Positions 9,554 through 19,307 of a stretch of DNA of 64,000 nt are shown here, one piece after another. Positions within the stretch are counted from its first letter, which is position 1, and each line of letters begins with the position of its first letter. The DNA is from Perlucidibaca aquatica (GTDB lineage Bacteria; Pseudomonadota; Gammaproteobacteria; Pseudomonadales; Moraxellaceae). Where the stretch lies: assembly GCF_001676655.1 (NCBI RefSeq), contig NZ_LZDB01000001.1, forward strand, positions 1 through 64,000. Reading direction: 5' to 3'. The notes beneath the pieces are model-generated. The model saw nothing but the letters and a program-made list of their open reading frames with translations. It made no database searches and was not told the DNA's origin. Both the position numbers and the translations under genes were made by a program.

Positions 9554-11863
9554 GTTCAACACGCCATCCACCATGGAGTCGATGAAGGCAGGCACGCCGC
9601 CACTAGCACATGGGGTCTGCTCCGCAGGCAACGCTTTTGCAGAAACCGGGACTCGTAAAGCGCCACTACACGTTTCGGCGCTAAGACGTCCTGTGGCGAC
9701 ATCAATCCAAGGCCATGTAACCCCTTCTGGCATGGCAGGCATGGGCGCAACTGGTTGCAAGCGGTGCATGAACTCGACCCACACCGGCAACGCGCCCGTG
9801 CCGCCCGATAAGCCTATCGGCTGATTATCATCGCGGCCCAGCCAAACGACAGCCAAGGTGCGGCCAGCACTACCGGCAAACCAGCTATCCCTCATGTCGT
9901 TGGTTGTTCCCGTCTTACCCGCCAGCACCCAAGTGGAGGGCAGGCGCTGATAGGCCGGTGCACCCGTGCCCTGACGCATCACTTGCTGCATACCGTAATG
10001 CAGTAAGTAGGCATCTGCGGGGTCAATGATTTGTTGGCGTTCGCTAACGAACTGCTGCAAGGGGCGACCTTGAGCATCCAAGACAGCCACAATACTTTGT
10101 AACGGGGCGCGCACCCCGCCAGACAGCAAGGTTTGATACAGCTGTAGCACCTGCATCGGCGTTTGATTCAAGGCACCCAGCAGCAGTGACGGGTAGGGCT
10201 TGCTATCCACCTTCACGCCAACTTGCTGCAAAGTTTGCATAAACGCTGGCAAACCTAAGGTCATACCGAGACGGACAGACGCTTGGTTATAGGAGTGAGC
10301 TAATGCACTTTGTAGCGTTACCGTGCCATGACTTTGCTGGTCGTAGTTTTGCGGCTGCCACAGTTTGCCACCATCACTGACCACATCAACGGGCCCATCA
10401 TCCACCGGAGAAGCCCACGTGTATTGCCCCGTACCCAAGGCCGTCAGATAGATTAGCGGCTTGAGCAGTGAACCGACTTGGCGCGACGCATCAATGGCGC
10501 GGTTGTAGCCAGTAAAGGTACCGGAGCCACCGACCAGCGCCCGCAATTCACCGGTTTGATTATCTGCGGCGACCACCACACCTTCGACCTTAGTTAGGCT
10601 GCGGCCCTGACCGCGTAGACGCTCAATGGTGCTCGCCAGCGCGCGCTCCGCCGCATTTTGCATACGCGGATCTAAGGTGGTGAAAATCTGCAAGCCTTGG
10701 CTGCTTAAATCCTCGGGCTGATAACTTTCACGCAGCTGACGCCGCACTAAATCGAGAAAGTCGGGGTACACATTGCTAGCAGCCGTGGGCTTCGCAATCA
10801 CACCCAGCGGCATACGCATCGCCTGATCGCGAATAGGCGCGCTAATAAAGCCTTCGCGATACAAGTTATCCAGCACGATATTGCGGCGCTCGCGCGCGCG
10901 CTCGGGCTGACGTCGCGGGTTGTAATAAGACGGACCTTTCACCATACCCACAAGCAATGCCACTTGCGGCAAGGACAACTCAGCAATGGGTTGGCCAAAA
11001 TAATACTGTGCCGCCAGCCCGAAGCCGTTCACAGAGCGCGACCCTTGCTGCCCGAGATTCACTTCGTTGAGGTAGGTTTCGAGAATTTCATTCTTTTCGT
11101 AATGCCATTCCAACAGCATCGCCATCAGCGCTTCATTTACCTTACGCCGCAGCGAGCGCTCGTCGGTTAAGTAGAAGTTTTTCACCAGCTGCTGTGTCAG
11201 TGTACTCCCCCCCTGACGCACGGCCCCACTGGTGAAATTGACCCACACGGCACGCATAATGCCGCGCACAGATATGCCAATGTGATGATAAAAACGCTGA
11301 TCTTCCGTTGCGATTAAGGCGTCCACCAAATGCGGGGGCGCTTCCTTCAGTTGGATCAGCACGCGATCTTCATTTTGACTCGGGTAAATCCCGCCAATCA
11401 CCATGGGTTCAAGTTGCACGCTCCCATTAGCACTGGGCAGCGTGCTAGCCAGAGAGCTGATGCGTTGATCGCTAAACTGTAGGCGCAGCACTTGGGCTGG
11501 CACCCGTTGCTGCTCCGCAAAGGCAAAGCCACGGGTATGCAAATAGAGGGTTTCATTGACTTGCGAGTAGGTGCCAGGGGTTGGTGCTCCGGTCAGCTCT
11601 CGGTAGTTGAGTGCAGACAGTTCACTTTTCACTTCGCTGAGACTTACCGGCAGACCCACCTGTAAAACCAGTGGTCTTGCGAATACTTTGGCCGGAATTG
11701 CCCAGCGCTTGCCTTCAAATTTTTCTCGAACAATGTCATTCAGGTGCATCACATAAGCACCCCCACCCACCAGTGTGATCAACGCCACAAGCATCATTAA
11801 AAGCACGATAGCCGGCTGGATGCGCTGCCAAAGACTGCGGGGTTTAGACACGATGTTCAGCAC
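9539..11863 (-). CDS. mrcB: penicillin-binding protein 1B
   Basis: Bifunctional class A PBP that polymerises glycan strands and cross-links peptides. The 774-residue protein has a short cytoplasmic tail, a membrane anchor (about 15-38), a UB2H-like domain (about 55-150), a GT51 domain with the ATEDQRFYHH and GGSTLTQQLVKN motifs, and a transpeptidase domain with the SxxK serine in GSLLKPL, the SYN motif and KTGTT. The start appears to be GTG at 11863, with only a weak ribosome-binding site. It is divergent from the adenosine kinase gene; the C-terminal end overlaps the DUF3108 gene by 15 bp. Confidence 0.95.
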   Translation of the reverse strand: MLNIVSKPRSLWQRIQPAIVLLMMLVALITLVGGGAYVMHLNDIVREKFEGKRWAIPAKVFARPLVLQVGLPVSLSEVKSELSALNYRELTGAPTPGTYSQVNETLYLHTRGFAFAEQQRVPAQVLRLQFSDQRISSLASTLPSANGSVQLEPMVIGGIYPSQNEDRVLIQLKEAPPHLVDALIATEDQRFYHHIGISVRGIMRAVWVNFTSGAVRQGGSTLTQQLVKNFYLTDERSLRRKVNEALMAMLLEWHYEKNEILETYLNEVNLGQQGSRSVNGFGLAAQYYFGQPIAELSLPQVALLVGMVKGPSYYNPRRQPERARERRNIVLDNLYREGFISAPIRDQAMRMPLGVIAKPTAASNVYPDFLDLVRRQLRESYQPEDLSSQGLQIFTTLDPRMQNAAERALASTIERLRGQGRSLTKVEGVVVAADNQTGELRALVGGSGTFTGYNRAIDASRQVGSLLKPLIYLTALGTGQYTWASPVDDGPVDVVSDGGKLWQPQNYDQQSHGTVTLQSALAHSYNQASVRLGMTLGLPAFMQTLQQVGVKVDSKPYPSLLLGALNQTPMQVLQLYQTLLSGGVRAPLQSIVAVLDAQGRPLQQFVSERQQIIDPADAYLLHYGMQQVMRQGTGAPAYQRLPSTWVLAGKTGTTNDMRDSWFAGSAGRTLAVVWLGRDDNQPIGLSGGTGALPVWVEFMHRLQPVAPMPAMPEGVTWPWIDVATGRLSAETCSGALRVPVSAKALPAEQTPCASGGVPAFIDSMVDGVLNLFRR

Positions 11864-11987
11864 TCATAAACAAAAAGTGATGTGATTGTAACGATTGCTG
11901 AGCACCTGCGGTAATTTGCAGGATGGCGTTCCCTCGCAGCGTCTCTATAATGCGGGCGTTTTTCCACCGCTAAATAAAGAGAGACTT

Positions 11988-12986
11988 ATGACAACGCGTT
12001 TTGATGTTTACGCCGTAGGCAATGCTTTGGTCGATCTTGAATATCGCGTGGAAGATTCCGTGCTACAACAGCTTGGCGTTGAGAAAGGTGTCATGACCTT
12101 AGCCGAAGCCGATGCGCAAGCCCGCCTACTCAGCGTGCTCGATACTCAGCACAGCCGCGAAAAGCAGGCCTGTGGTGGCTCTGCGGCCAACAGCATTATT
12201 GCCGCCAGCGCCTTTGGCAGCCGCTGCTTTTATAGCTGCAAAGTCGCTAACGACAGCCTCGGCGACTTTTATCGCCAAGACCTGCTGGCTGCTGGGGTTA
12301 GCACCAACCTGAAAGATCAGCGTCCTGATGGTGTTTCCGGCACGTGCGTGGTCATGGTCACACCCGACAGCGAACGCACCATGAATACCTATCTCGGCAT
12401 TACCGCCGATGTATCGAGCGACGAACTAGACCTTGAGGCCTTACGCGCTAGTCGTTGGCTCTACATCGAAGGCTATTTAAGTACCTCGGAGAGCGCTCGC
12501 GCAGCCGTTGCCCTGGCTCGTCAAGAAGCACGAGCAGCGGGTGCGAAAATTGCCCTCACGTTCTCAGACCCTGCCATGGTTCAGTACTTCCAACCCCAGC
12601 TGCGTGAATTGCTGGGTGATGGCGTGGACCTGCTTTTTTGCAATGAATGGGAAGCCAAAGCCTTCGCCAACAGCGACGACCTCGATGTTGCTCTGACCGC
12701 CTTACGTGCCGTCGCTCAAACCGGCGTATTAACTCGCGGCGCTGAAGGTGCTTGGGCCTGGACGCAACACGCCATTCTGGAGCTCCCAGCCATTCCCACT
12801 AAAGCGATTGATACCCTCGGCGCGGGCGATAGCGTTGCTGGCGCCGTGCTTCATGGCCTCAGCCAAGGCTGGACACTTGAGCAGAGCACACGCTTGGCAT
12901 TAAAAACCGCCAGCGCCGTCGTCAGTCAATATGGCCCGCGCCTCGCCCTTAGTCAGTACCGCGAACTGCTAGAGGCATCCGCATGA
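11988..12986 (+). CDS. PfkB-family adenosine kinase
   Basis: Ribokinase-fold nucleoside/sugar kinase, 332 residues, most like the adenosine kinase subgroup common in gammaproteobacteria. The N-terminus has the GNALVDLEYRV motif, CGGSAANS near residue 61 (substrate loop) and the C-terminal GAGDSVAG motif containing the catalytic aspartate. The ATG at 11988 lies after AGAGAG. A TATAAT box stands at 11946-11951 but no good -35 is seen. The next gene, a Rieske protein, overlaps by 4 bp (ATGA). The substrate could be another nucleoside. Confidence 0.85.
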   Translation: MTTRFDVYAVGNALVDLEYRVEDSVLQQLGVEKGVMTLAEADAQARLLSVLDTQHSREKQACGGSAANSIIAASAFGSRCFYSCKVANDSLGDFYRQDLLAAGVSTNLKDQRPDGVSGTCVVMVTPDSERTMNTYLGITADVSSDELDLEALRASRWLYIEGYLSTSESARAAVALARQEARAAGAKIALTFSDPAMVQYFQPQLRELLGDGVDLLFCNEWEAKAFANSDDLDVALTALRAVAQTGVLTRGAEGAWAWTQHAILELPAIPTKAIDTLGAGDSVAGAVLHGLSQGWTLEQSTRLALKTASAVVSQYGPRLALSQYRELLEASA

Positions 12987-13321
12987 GCTTTCGTCTGTGT
13001 GCGCTTAATGCACTGGAGGAAAATGTTGGGCGGAGCTTTCGCTCACCCGCCGGCGAGGTGATTCTGGTGCTGCGGGATGCCAATGTGTATGCCTGGCAAA
13101 ATATTTGCCCACACTTAGGCATCAACTTGGAGTTTAATCCCGACGAATTCATGGATTGCGAACAACACTATCTGGTGTGCAGCAATCATGGTGCCTTGTT
13201 TCAAGTGGAAGACGGCCTATGCGTTTCAGGGCCTTGCCATGGCGAGGCCTTGTTGCCCGTTCCCATTCGCATTGAAGACGGCGAAATTTACGTGGCCGAT
13301 AGCGCCAGTACGACTAATTAA
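12983..13321 (+). CDS. Rieske [2Fe-2S] domain protein
   Basis: Soluble 112-residue Rieske-type ferredoxin-like protein. The cluster ligands are visible as C42-P-H44 and C66-S-N-H69. There is no signal peptide and no catalytic oxygenase domain, so it is probably a cytosolic electron carrier or a small Rieske accessory protein. The start overlaps the adenosine kinase stop (ATGA), so the two are translationally coupled, and dksA follows. The metabolic partner is unknown. Confidence 0.85.
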   Translation: MSFRLCALNALEENVGRSFRSPAGEVILVLRDANVYAWQNICPHLGINLEFNPDEFMDCEQHYLVCSNHGALFQVEDGLCVSGPCHGEALLPVPIRIEDGEIYVADSASTTN

Positions 13322-13332
13322 GCAGAGAGCGT

Positions 13333-13361
13333 TTGCGCCATTCCGTAGCCTCTGTTATAGA
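13333..13361 (+). promoter_or_regulatory. possible sigma-70 promoter for dksA
   Basis: TTGCGC at 13333-13338, a 17-bp spacer and TATAGA at 13356-13361, about 28 bp before the dksA start. Moderate matches only. Confidence 0.4.
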
Positions 13362-13388
13362 TTCCTGATTGCTTTTTGAGAGATGAAC

Positions 13389-13868
13389 ATGGCTACCCGC
13401 ACCAGCGAAAAACCCGCAAGCAGCGCCAAAAAGAAAGCCGTGGTTGGAAATGGCTTAATTTATGGTCTAGCTCCCTATAAAGAAGTGAAGGGCGAAGACT
13501 ATATGTCGTTGCCGCAGCGTGATCACTTCCGCAACATTTTGATCGCTTGGAAACAAGAGCTCATGCAAGAAGTGGATCGCACTGTTCACCACATGCAAGA
13601 TGAGTCGGGCAGCCTGCCAGATCCCAATGACCGCGCTACGCAAGAAGAAGAGTTTTCGCTGGAGCTACGCACCCGCGATCGTGAGCGCAAGCTGATCAAG
13701 AAGATTGACTCAACACTTGAGCGCATTGAGAAAGATGACTACGGCTATTGCGACGACTGTGGCGTCGAAATTGGTATTCGTCGCCTAGAGGCTCGCCCCA
13801 CTGCCACCCTCTGCATCGACTGCAAGAGCTTGCAAGAGATCAAAGAGAAGCAACTTCTCGGCGGTTAA
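13389..13868 (+). CDS. dksA: RNA polymerase-binding transcription factor DksA
   Basis: Secondary-channel factor that with ppGpp represses rRNA promoters and activates amino-acid genes. The protein (159 residues) has the coiled-coil with the tip motif DPNDRA (DxxDxA) and a four-cysteine zinc finger, CDDC...CIDC, with 17 residues between pairs. I prefer the ATG at 13389 because GAGAG is 6 bp before it; an in-frame ATG at 13383 is also possible. The putative rRNA promoter at 8-35 with its GCGC discriminator is a likely target. Confidence 0.96.
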   Translation: MATRTSEKPASSAKKKAVVGNGLIYGLAPYKEVKGEDYMSLPQRDHFRNILIAWKQELMQEVDRTVHHMQDESGSLPDPNDRATQEEEFSLELRTRDRERKLIKKIDSTLERIEKDDYGYCDDCGVEIGIRRLEARPTATLCIDCKSLQEIKEKQLLGG

Positions 13869-13872
13869 CGCC

Positions 13873-14796
13873 ATCTGCCCTGCATCGGTTGGTCGCTTTG
13901 CACCGTCCCCCACGGGACGGTTGCATGCGGGCTCCTTACTGGCTGCCGTCGGCAGTTACGTTCACGTCAAATACCACGGCGGGCAATGGCTAGTCCGGAT
14001 CGAGGACATAGACCCTCCACGCACCGAGCCCGGCGCCAGCGACGACATACTGCAAACGCTAAATCAACACGGCCTCCTGCACGACGGCCCCGTGCTATTC
14101 CAGAGCCAGCGTAGCGAAGCCTATGAGTCCGCACTTCAGCAGTTACTGAACCAAGACCTGCTCTATCCGTGTCGTTGCTCTCGGGCACAGCTGCTGGAGC
14201 ATGCGCGACTGCATCACTACCCCATGGCGCGCAGCCTCTGTACCGGCACCTGCGATGTACGCGGCGCAACACTCACTAGCGCAGATACTGCATGGCGCTT
14301 GCGAACAGAGATGGCCGGTGAAATCCAGTTTCAAGATGCGCTGAGGGGCACACTGACTAGTTCGCTGCATCAAGAGGTGGGTGACTTTGTCTTGAAGCGG
14401 CGGGATGGTTTATACGCCTATCAACTGGCCGTAGTTTTGGATGACGAGGCCTCACGGGTCACCGAGGTGGTGCGCGGTGTAGACCTGCTCGACAATACCG
14501 CTCGCCAATGCTGGCTGATGCAATGCCTTAATTTTGCACGACCAAGCTACCTGCATTTACCCTTAGTAACTGCCGCCAACGGGCAAAAGCTGTCCAAACA
14601 GAACCACGCGCCTGCGCTCAATCCGAATACACCCAGTCGTAACCTGTGGCATGCCTTAGCTGCACTGGGTCAAACGCCGGAGCCCGCCCTACTCCATGCC
14701 TCTCCGCCTGAAATACTGGCCTGGGCGTGTGCAAACTGGCATCCCGAGCGCATACCGCATCCTGACAGCATTCAGCAAAACTGTTACCTTGCGTAA
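13873..14796 (+). CDS. gluQ: glutamyl-Q tRNA(Asp) synthetase, start codon non-canonical
   Basis: GluRS paralogue lacking the anticodon-binding domain; it attaches glutamate to queuosine in tRNA-Asp. The frame encodes the full active-site opening GRFAPSPTGRLHAGS from 13891, the zinc-site CRC...CTGTC cysteines, and a KLSKQ loop. No ATG, GTG or TTG exists in frame between the upstream stop at 13786 and this motif; the first ordinary start is TTG at 13921, which would delete half of the motif. ATC at 13873 is the closest rare start. It follows dksA, as in Pseudomonas, and its stop lies inside the palindrome before cbrX. Confidence 0.85.
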   Translation: MCPASVGRFAPSPTGRLHAGSLLAAVGSYVHVKYHGGQWLVRIEDIDPPRTEPGASDDILQTLNQHGLLHDGPVLFQSQRSEAYESALQQLLNQDLLYPCRCSRAQLLEHARLHHYPMARSLCTGTCDVRGATLTSADTAWRLRTEMAGEIQFQDALRGTLTSSLHQEVGDFVLKRRDGLYAYQLAVVLDDEASRVTEVVRGVDLLDNTARQCWLMQCLNFARPSYLHLPLVTAANGQKLSKQNHAPALNPNTPSRNLWHALAALGQTPEPALLHASPPEILAWACANWHPERIPHPDSIQQNCYLA

Positions 14797-14798
14797 CA
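14782..14798. promoter_or_regulatory. palindrome TGTTAC-N5-GTAACA, possible CbrB site
   Basis: Perfect inverted repeat of 6-bp half-sites overlapping the gluQ stop codon, 19 bp before cbrX. The same half-sites recur upstream of the sigma-54 promoter after cbrB (19329-19344, N4 spacing). I infer an activator or repressor site, most likely for CbrB. Confidence 0.5.
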
Positions 14799-14816
14799 CT
14801 GCTTACGGGGTCGTGC

Positions 14817-14993
14817 ATGTATATTGATCGCCTAATTCTTTTGTTTGTCGCTGGCGCATTTCTACTGTCACCCATCGTTATTGACTGGTGGAGTGCCAAC
14901 GGCAGCGCTTGGTATCGCCCCTTTGTGATCTGGGCGCTGCTGATCGTACTGGCCCTGTGGATCGCTCGCAGCCGAGACCTCAATGATCTTTAG
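14817..14993 (+). CDS. cbrX: CbrX-like small membrane protein
   Basis: A 58-residue protein with two hydrophobic helices (about 6-23 and 36-51) separated by a short hydrophilic turn, ending in a charged tail. Its end overlaps the first codons of cbrA (ATG at 14983) in another frame, so translation is coupled. In Pseudomonas a small hydrophobic protein called CbrX occupies exactly this place between gluQ and cbrA; identity here rests on position, size and topology. It may assist CbrA folding or regulate its level. Confidence 0.75.
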   Translation: MYIDRLILLFVAGAFLLSPIVIDWWSANGSAWYRPFVIWALLIVLALWIARSRDLNDL

Positions 14994-17937
14994 CCCCGGC
15001 ACTTTATTCGGCCTCAGCGTCGCCTACCTTGGCCTGTTGTTTTTGTTGGCGCATGCCAGTGAAAAAGGCTGGTTGCCGCTGCGTTGGGTTCGTCATCCTG
15101 CGGTTTATACCTTGTCCCTTGGCGTTTTTATCAGCTCGTGGGGCCTCTACGGCGTGGTCCAATTCGCGGCTGATTTTGGCTACAACTTTCTTGCGTTTTA
15201 CATGGGCATAGCGGGCGCTTTTTTAGTCGCACCCATGTTTTTGCAGCCCCTGCTTCGCCTTGCAAAAACCCATCAATTGCACTCGTTGCCTGACCTGTTG
15301 GCCTTCCGATTTCGCAGCCAAGGTGTTGGCAGCACGGCCACATTAGCCATTTTAGTGGGCGTCATGCCGCTGTTAACGGCACAAATGCAAACCATGGCGG
15401 ACCTCGTTTTTATTGTGACGGGCGGGCACAGCACGCGCAGCATGGGCGCTTTTTTCTGCGCCGTACTTATCTGCTTCACGCTGCTCTTTGGCACCCGCCA
15501 GCGCAATAGCCGAGGGTTGAGCCATGATGGCCTAGTGGTTGCTATTGCCGCTGAGTCCTTAATCAAACTCATTGCCATGCTGGCTGTTTCGGCTTATGCG
15601 TACTTTTCCATCCTGGGCGGTGAGCAAGGCCTGAATCAATGGCTGCAAAGCAACCCCGAAGCCCTGCAGCAAATGTATCAACCCCTGCAAGGCGGGTACT
15701 GGCACAGCTTGCTCTTACTTTTTTTCTTTGCAGCGGTCGTCGTGCCCTGCATGTATCAAATGGCCTTTACCGAGAATCGTGAACCACGCGACCTGGTCAC
15801 CGCGAGCTGGGGCGTGCCCCTGTATTTTCTTCTAATGGCATTGGGCATTCCGGTCCTGCTTTGGGCCGGCGAAGCCTTGCAGCTCAAGTTACCGGCTACG
15901 TATTACAGCCTTGGTATCACCCTACAATCCGGCTCGCCGTGGATGACACTCACTCTATTCCTGGGCACGTTAGCGGCCTCCAGTGGCATTTTGATTGTGA
16001 CCACGCTGGCGCTCGCCAACATGCTGCTCAATCACGTCCTACTCCCTATTAGCGGCCTTTCCACGGGCGATAACCTTTATGAGCGCACGCTAAATCAACA
16101 ACGCCTGCTGATTATTTGCATTCCATCCGCCGCTTTCTTACTGTCCTGGCTGCCGGCTCTACGCCCTGACAGCACGGAAATGTCGATGTTGTCGTTTGTT
16201 GCCACCATCCAACTCGCCCCCAGTATGCTGGCACTCTTGTTTTGGCCTCGCGCCACCAGTACCGGCGTACTCATAGGCCTCGCCGCTGGCATCCTTATTT
16301 GGTTTTTTACGCTCGCATTGCCAGCATTCTTTATGCCAGCACTCGACGCCAGTGCCTGGCTAGGCCTTGAGGTCAGTAACCAGCTAGGCCACTGGCAAGC
16401 CATGGGGTTGATCGCCACGCTGGCCAATATTGGCTGCATGTTGGGTTTCTCGTTATTAAGCGCGCAGAGTAGCGACGACAAAGAAATCGCCGAGGCTTGC
16501 TCCGTGGATAATCTGCGTAGCCCGCTGCGCTGGGGCCTAAATGCCGACTCTACGGAAGCCTTTATTGCCGCCCTCTCGCCCTCGCTTGGACCAGTCACTG
16601 CCGAACGCGAAGTGAAGATGGCGCTTCAGGATCTTGGCCTAAAGCTCGATGAACGCAGACCCTATGCGCTACGACGACTACGCGAGCAACTGAGTGCGAA
16701 TTTATCGGGCCTGCTCGGCCCCAGCATGGCGCAGGAACTCTTGGATGAGCATTTACCGCATAAAATTGTGGCCAATTCGCCCGGCGACGACATTCACTAC
16801 ATTGAACTTCGACTCGAAGAGTACCGCGACAAACTGTCTGGCCTAGCCGGTGAGCTGGATTTACTCCGCCGCTTTCACCGACAAACGCTGCATGACCTCC
16901 CCTTGGGGGTTTGCACCCTCGCCGGTGATCTGGAAATCATGAGCTGGAATCACGCCATGATGCAGATCACGCACTGTGCCGACACACAAATGATCGGGGC
17001 ACGACTTGAAGATCTGCCCTCCCCATGGAGCACACTGTTTGCTGATTTCTTGCTAAACCCTAGCTCGCAGCAGCTACGAACACGCATCGAAATTGAAGGC
17101 CAAGTGCGTTGGTTGAATTTGCATCGCGCCGTCATTGGTGATGCTGCCGGCAGCCAAGTGTTAGTCATGGAAGATGTCAGCGCTCTACACCAGCTCGAAT
17201 CACGCCTTCAGCATGCCGAGCGCTTAGCCGCGATTGGTCGCTTAGCGGCTGGCGTTGCCCACGAAATTGGCAATCCCATCACAGGCATTGCTTCGTTAGC
17301 TCAGAATTTACGCGCCGAGTATCCCGCAGAACACGAAGTCCATGAGACGGCACAAAGTATTTTGGAGCAGACCCAGCGGGTTAGCCGGATTGTTCAGAGT
17401 CTGGTTGGCTTCTCTCGCACTGAACATCACGCTCGGGGCGAGTTTGAAGCCGTGCCGCTAGCCGCCGTGATGGCCGAAGCTGTTCACCTGCTTAAGCTGT
17501 CACCCGAGGCGCGCTTCGCGGAGTTCGACAATCAAATTCGAGATACCGTTTTTGTCCGAGGCGATGCTCAGCGACTTTGCCAAGTGTTTATTAACATACT
17601 GAGCAACGCCCGCGATGCCAGCACGCAAAAGGGCTTGGTCATCTTGCGGGCTGCTCGACATGGCAACCATGTCCGTATCGAAATTGAAGACTTCGGTCAT
17701 GGCCTGCCAGATGGCGACATTCGCGCCAACCTGTTCGAGCCCTTCGTGACCACCAAGCCGCCCGGAAAAGGTACCGGCCTCGGTCTCGCGCTCGTTCACG
17801 GCATCATTGAGGCACATCAAGGACGAATTCAGCTCATCGATAAACGCGACTACGATCAAGGCCAGGGCGTGATTGTGCAAATTTTATTACCGTGGGCGAG
17901 TACGCCCGCGGCGTTAGTTGAGGATACTTCGTCGTGA
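14983..17937 (+). CDS. cbrA: sensor histidine kinase CbrA (sodium/solute symporter-kinase fusion)
   Basis: Membrane sensor of 984 residues. The first half (about 1-480) is an SSS-family symporter-like domain with about 13 membrane helices; then a linker helical region (about 520-640), a PAS-like domain, a HisKA domain with H760 in AHEIGNPITG, and an HATPase with DNA-like N, G1 (DFGHGLP) and G2 (GKGTGLGLAL) boxes. In Pseudomonas CbrA controls use of histidine, proline and other carbon/nitrogen sources. Overlaps cbrX upstream and cbrB downstream (GTGA). Confidence 0.93.
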   Translation: MIFSPGTLFGLSVAYLGLLFLLAHASEKGWLPLRWVRHPAVYTLSLGVFISSWGLYGVVQFAADFGYNFLAFYMGIAGAFLVAPMFLQPLLRLAKTHQLHSLPDLLAFRFRSQGVGSTATLAILVGVMPLLTAQMQTMADLVFIVTGGHSTRSMGAFFCAVLICFTLLFGTRQRNSRGLSHDGLVVAIAAESLIKLIAMLAVSAYAYFSILGGEQGLNQWLQSNPEALQQMYQPLQGGYWHSLLLLFFFAAVVVPCMYQMAFTENREPRDLVTASWGVPLYFLLMALGIPVLLWAGEALQLKLPATYYSLGITLQSGSPWMTLTLFLGTLAASSGILIVTTLALANMLLNHVLLPISGLSTGDNLYERTLNQQRLLIICIPSAAFLLSWLPALRPDSTEMSMLSFVATIQLAPSMLALLFWPRATSTGVLIGLAAGILIWFFTLALPAFFMPALDASAWLGLEVSNQLGHWQAMGLIATLANIGCMLGFSLLSAQSSDDKEIAEACSVDNLRSPLRWGLNADSTEAFIAALSPSLGPVTAEREVKMALQDLGLKLDERRPYALRRLREQLSANLSGLLGPSMAQELLDEHLPHKIVANSPGDDIHYIELRLEEYRDKLSGLAGELDLLRRFHRQTLHDLPLGVCTLAGDLEIMSWNHAMMQITHCADTQMIGARLEDLPSPWSTLFADFLLNPSSQQLRTRIEIEGQVRWLNLHRAVIGDAAGSQVLVMEDVSALHQLESRLQHAERLAAIGRLAAGVAHEIGNPITGIASLAQNLRAEYPAEHEVHETAQSILEQTQRVSRIVQSLVGFSRTEHHARGEFEAVPLAAVMAEAVHLLKLSPEARFAEFDNQIRDTVFVRGDAQRLCQVFINILSNARDASTQKGLVILRAARHGNHVRIEIEDFGHGLPDGDIRANLFEPFVTTKPPGKGTGLGLALVHGIIEAHQGRIQLIDKRDYDQGQGVIVQILLPWASTPAALVEDTSS

Positions 17938-19301
17938 ACCATGTGTTGATCGTAGATGACGAGGCCGTCATTCGTAGCAGCTTAAAGCGTTTGCTTGAGC
18001 GTCATGGTTATCAAGTGAGTCTTGCCGGTAGTGTAGAAGAGGCCTTGGCAGGTGCACCGCTCGACACCTACTCCCTCATCATTTCAGACCTGCGCTTACC
18101 GGGTGCAGCGGGCATTTCTTTAATCTCGAAGGCACAAGAAACACCGGTTCTGATTATGACTAGCTTTGCCAGCATTCGTTCTGCCGTCGATGCAGTACGT
18201 GCAGGGGCGGCTGATTACATCGCCAAGCCGTTTGATCATGACGACATGCTGCTGACCATCGATCGTATTCTACGAGAACGCCTTTTACGCCGGCAGAATG
18301 CTGCCCTGCAAATGACCGTGGCCGCTAGTCAGCCCGACAGCGGCATCATTGGTAATTGTGAGGCGATGCAGCAACTGCATCGGCGCATAGCGCGCGTCGC
18401 ACCGCTAAACACCACCGTCCTGATTCATGGTGAATCGGGCACGGGCAAGGAACTCGTTGCCCGCGCCTTGCATGAGCAAAGCCCTCGACGCCAGGCGCCA
18501 CTCATCTCCGTGAATTGCGCGGCCATTCCTGAGTCGCTTATTGAGTCCGAACTGTTTGGCCATGAAAAAGGGGCCTTTACGGGTGCGCAACAACTCCGCA
18601 AAGGCTTAGTTGAAGCCGCGGATGGCGGCTCACTCTTTCTCGATGAAATCGGCGAACTGCCACTGGATGCTCAAGCTCGACTGCTACGACTTTTGCAAGA
18701 AAAAGAAGTCCGCCGCTTAGGTGCCACTCAGTCGCGGACTATTGATGTGCGCTTGATCGCCGCGACCCATCGCAACCTGAAACAAATGGCCAGCATGGGT
18801 CAATTTCGTGAGGATCTGTTCTTCCGATTAAACGTGGTTGAGCTTAACTTGCCACCGCTCCGGGAACGGGGCGACGATATTTTAGACATTGCACATGCGC
18901 TACTTAAACGCACCATTGGCCGCTTAGGTAGCACCTCGCTGCACTTCAGCTCCGCCGCCGTCACAGCCATGAGTCTCTACCATTGGCCCGGCAATATTCG
19001 CGAGCTAGAAAACGCCATTGAGCGTGCCGTCATTCTTTGTGAAGGCCCTGAAATTTCGCCGGAATTGTTGGCCATCGATTTTCCGCGACAAGCGGTCACG
19101 TTAGTGACCGAGACACTTTCGGCTCAGGAACCACCCGCTGGTTTGTCACTTGAGGACTATTTTCAACATTTTGTCCTTGAGCATCAGGATCAAATGTCGG
19201 AAACGGAGCTTGCACAGAAGCTGGGTATTAGCCGTAAAACCTTGTGGGAAAGACGCCAGCGACTGGGTATACCGCGTAAGCGCGGCAGCGAGCCGATCTA
19301 G
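17934..19301 (+). CDS. cbrB: sigma-54-dependent response regulator CbrB
   Basis: NtrC-family activator of 455 residues. The receiver domain has D8/D9 and the phosphoacceptor D52 (ISDLRLPG); the AAA+ domain has Walker A GESGTGKE, the sigma-54-contacting GAFTGA loop and Walker B-type LFLDEIGEL; a Fis-type helix-turn-helix ends the protein (about 420-450). GTG start at 17934 overlaps the cbrA stop. Phosphorylated by CbrA, it would open sigma-54 promoters, and one such promoter lies immediately downstream at 19427-19444. Confidence 0.95.
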   Translation: MNHVLIVDDEAVIRSSLKRLLERHGYQVSLAGSVEEALAGAPLDTYSLIISDLRLPGAAGISLISKAQETPVLIMTSFASIRSAVDAVRAGAADYIAKPFDHDDMLLTIDRILRERLLRRQNAALQMTVAASQPDSGIIGNCEAMQQLHRRIARVAPLNTTVLIHGESGTGKELVARALHEQSPRRQAPLISVNCAAIPESLIESELFGHEKGAFTGAQQLRKGLVEAADGGSLFLDEIGELPLDAQARLLRLLQEKEVRRLGATQSRTIDVRLIAATHRNLKQMASMGQFREDLFFRLNVVELNLPPLRERGDDILDIAHALLKRTIGRLGSTSLHFSSAAVTAMSLYHWPGNIRELENAIERAVILCEGPEISPELLAIDFPRQAVTLVTETLSAQEPPAGLSLEDYFQHFVLEHQDQMSETELAQKLGISRKTLWERRQRLGIPRKRGSEPI

Positions 19302-19307
19302 CCATTT

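Noticed and set aside
13921-14796. gluQ starting at TTG 13921
   Set aside because: This would remove the GRFAPSPTG part of the ATP-binding motif that is intact in the same frame upstream, so I extended the gene and flagged the start as uncertain.
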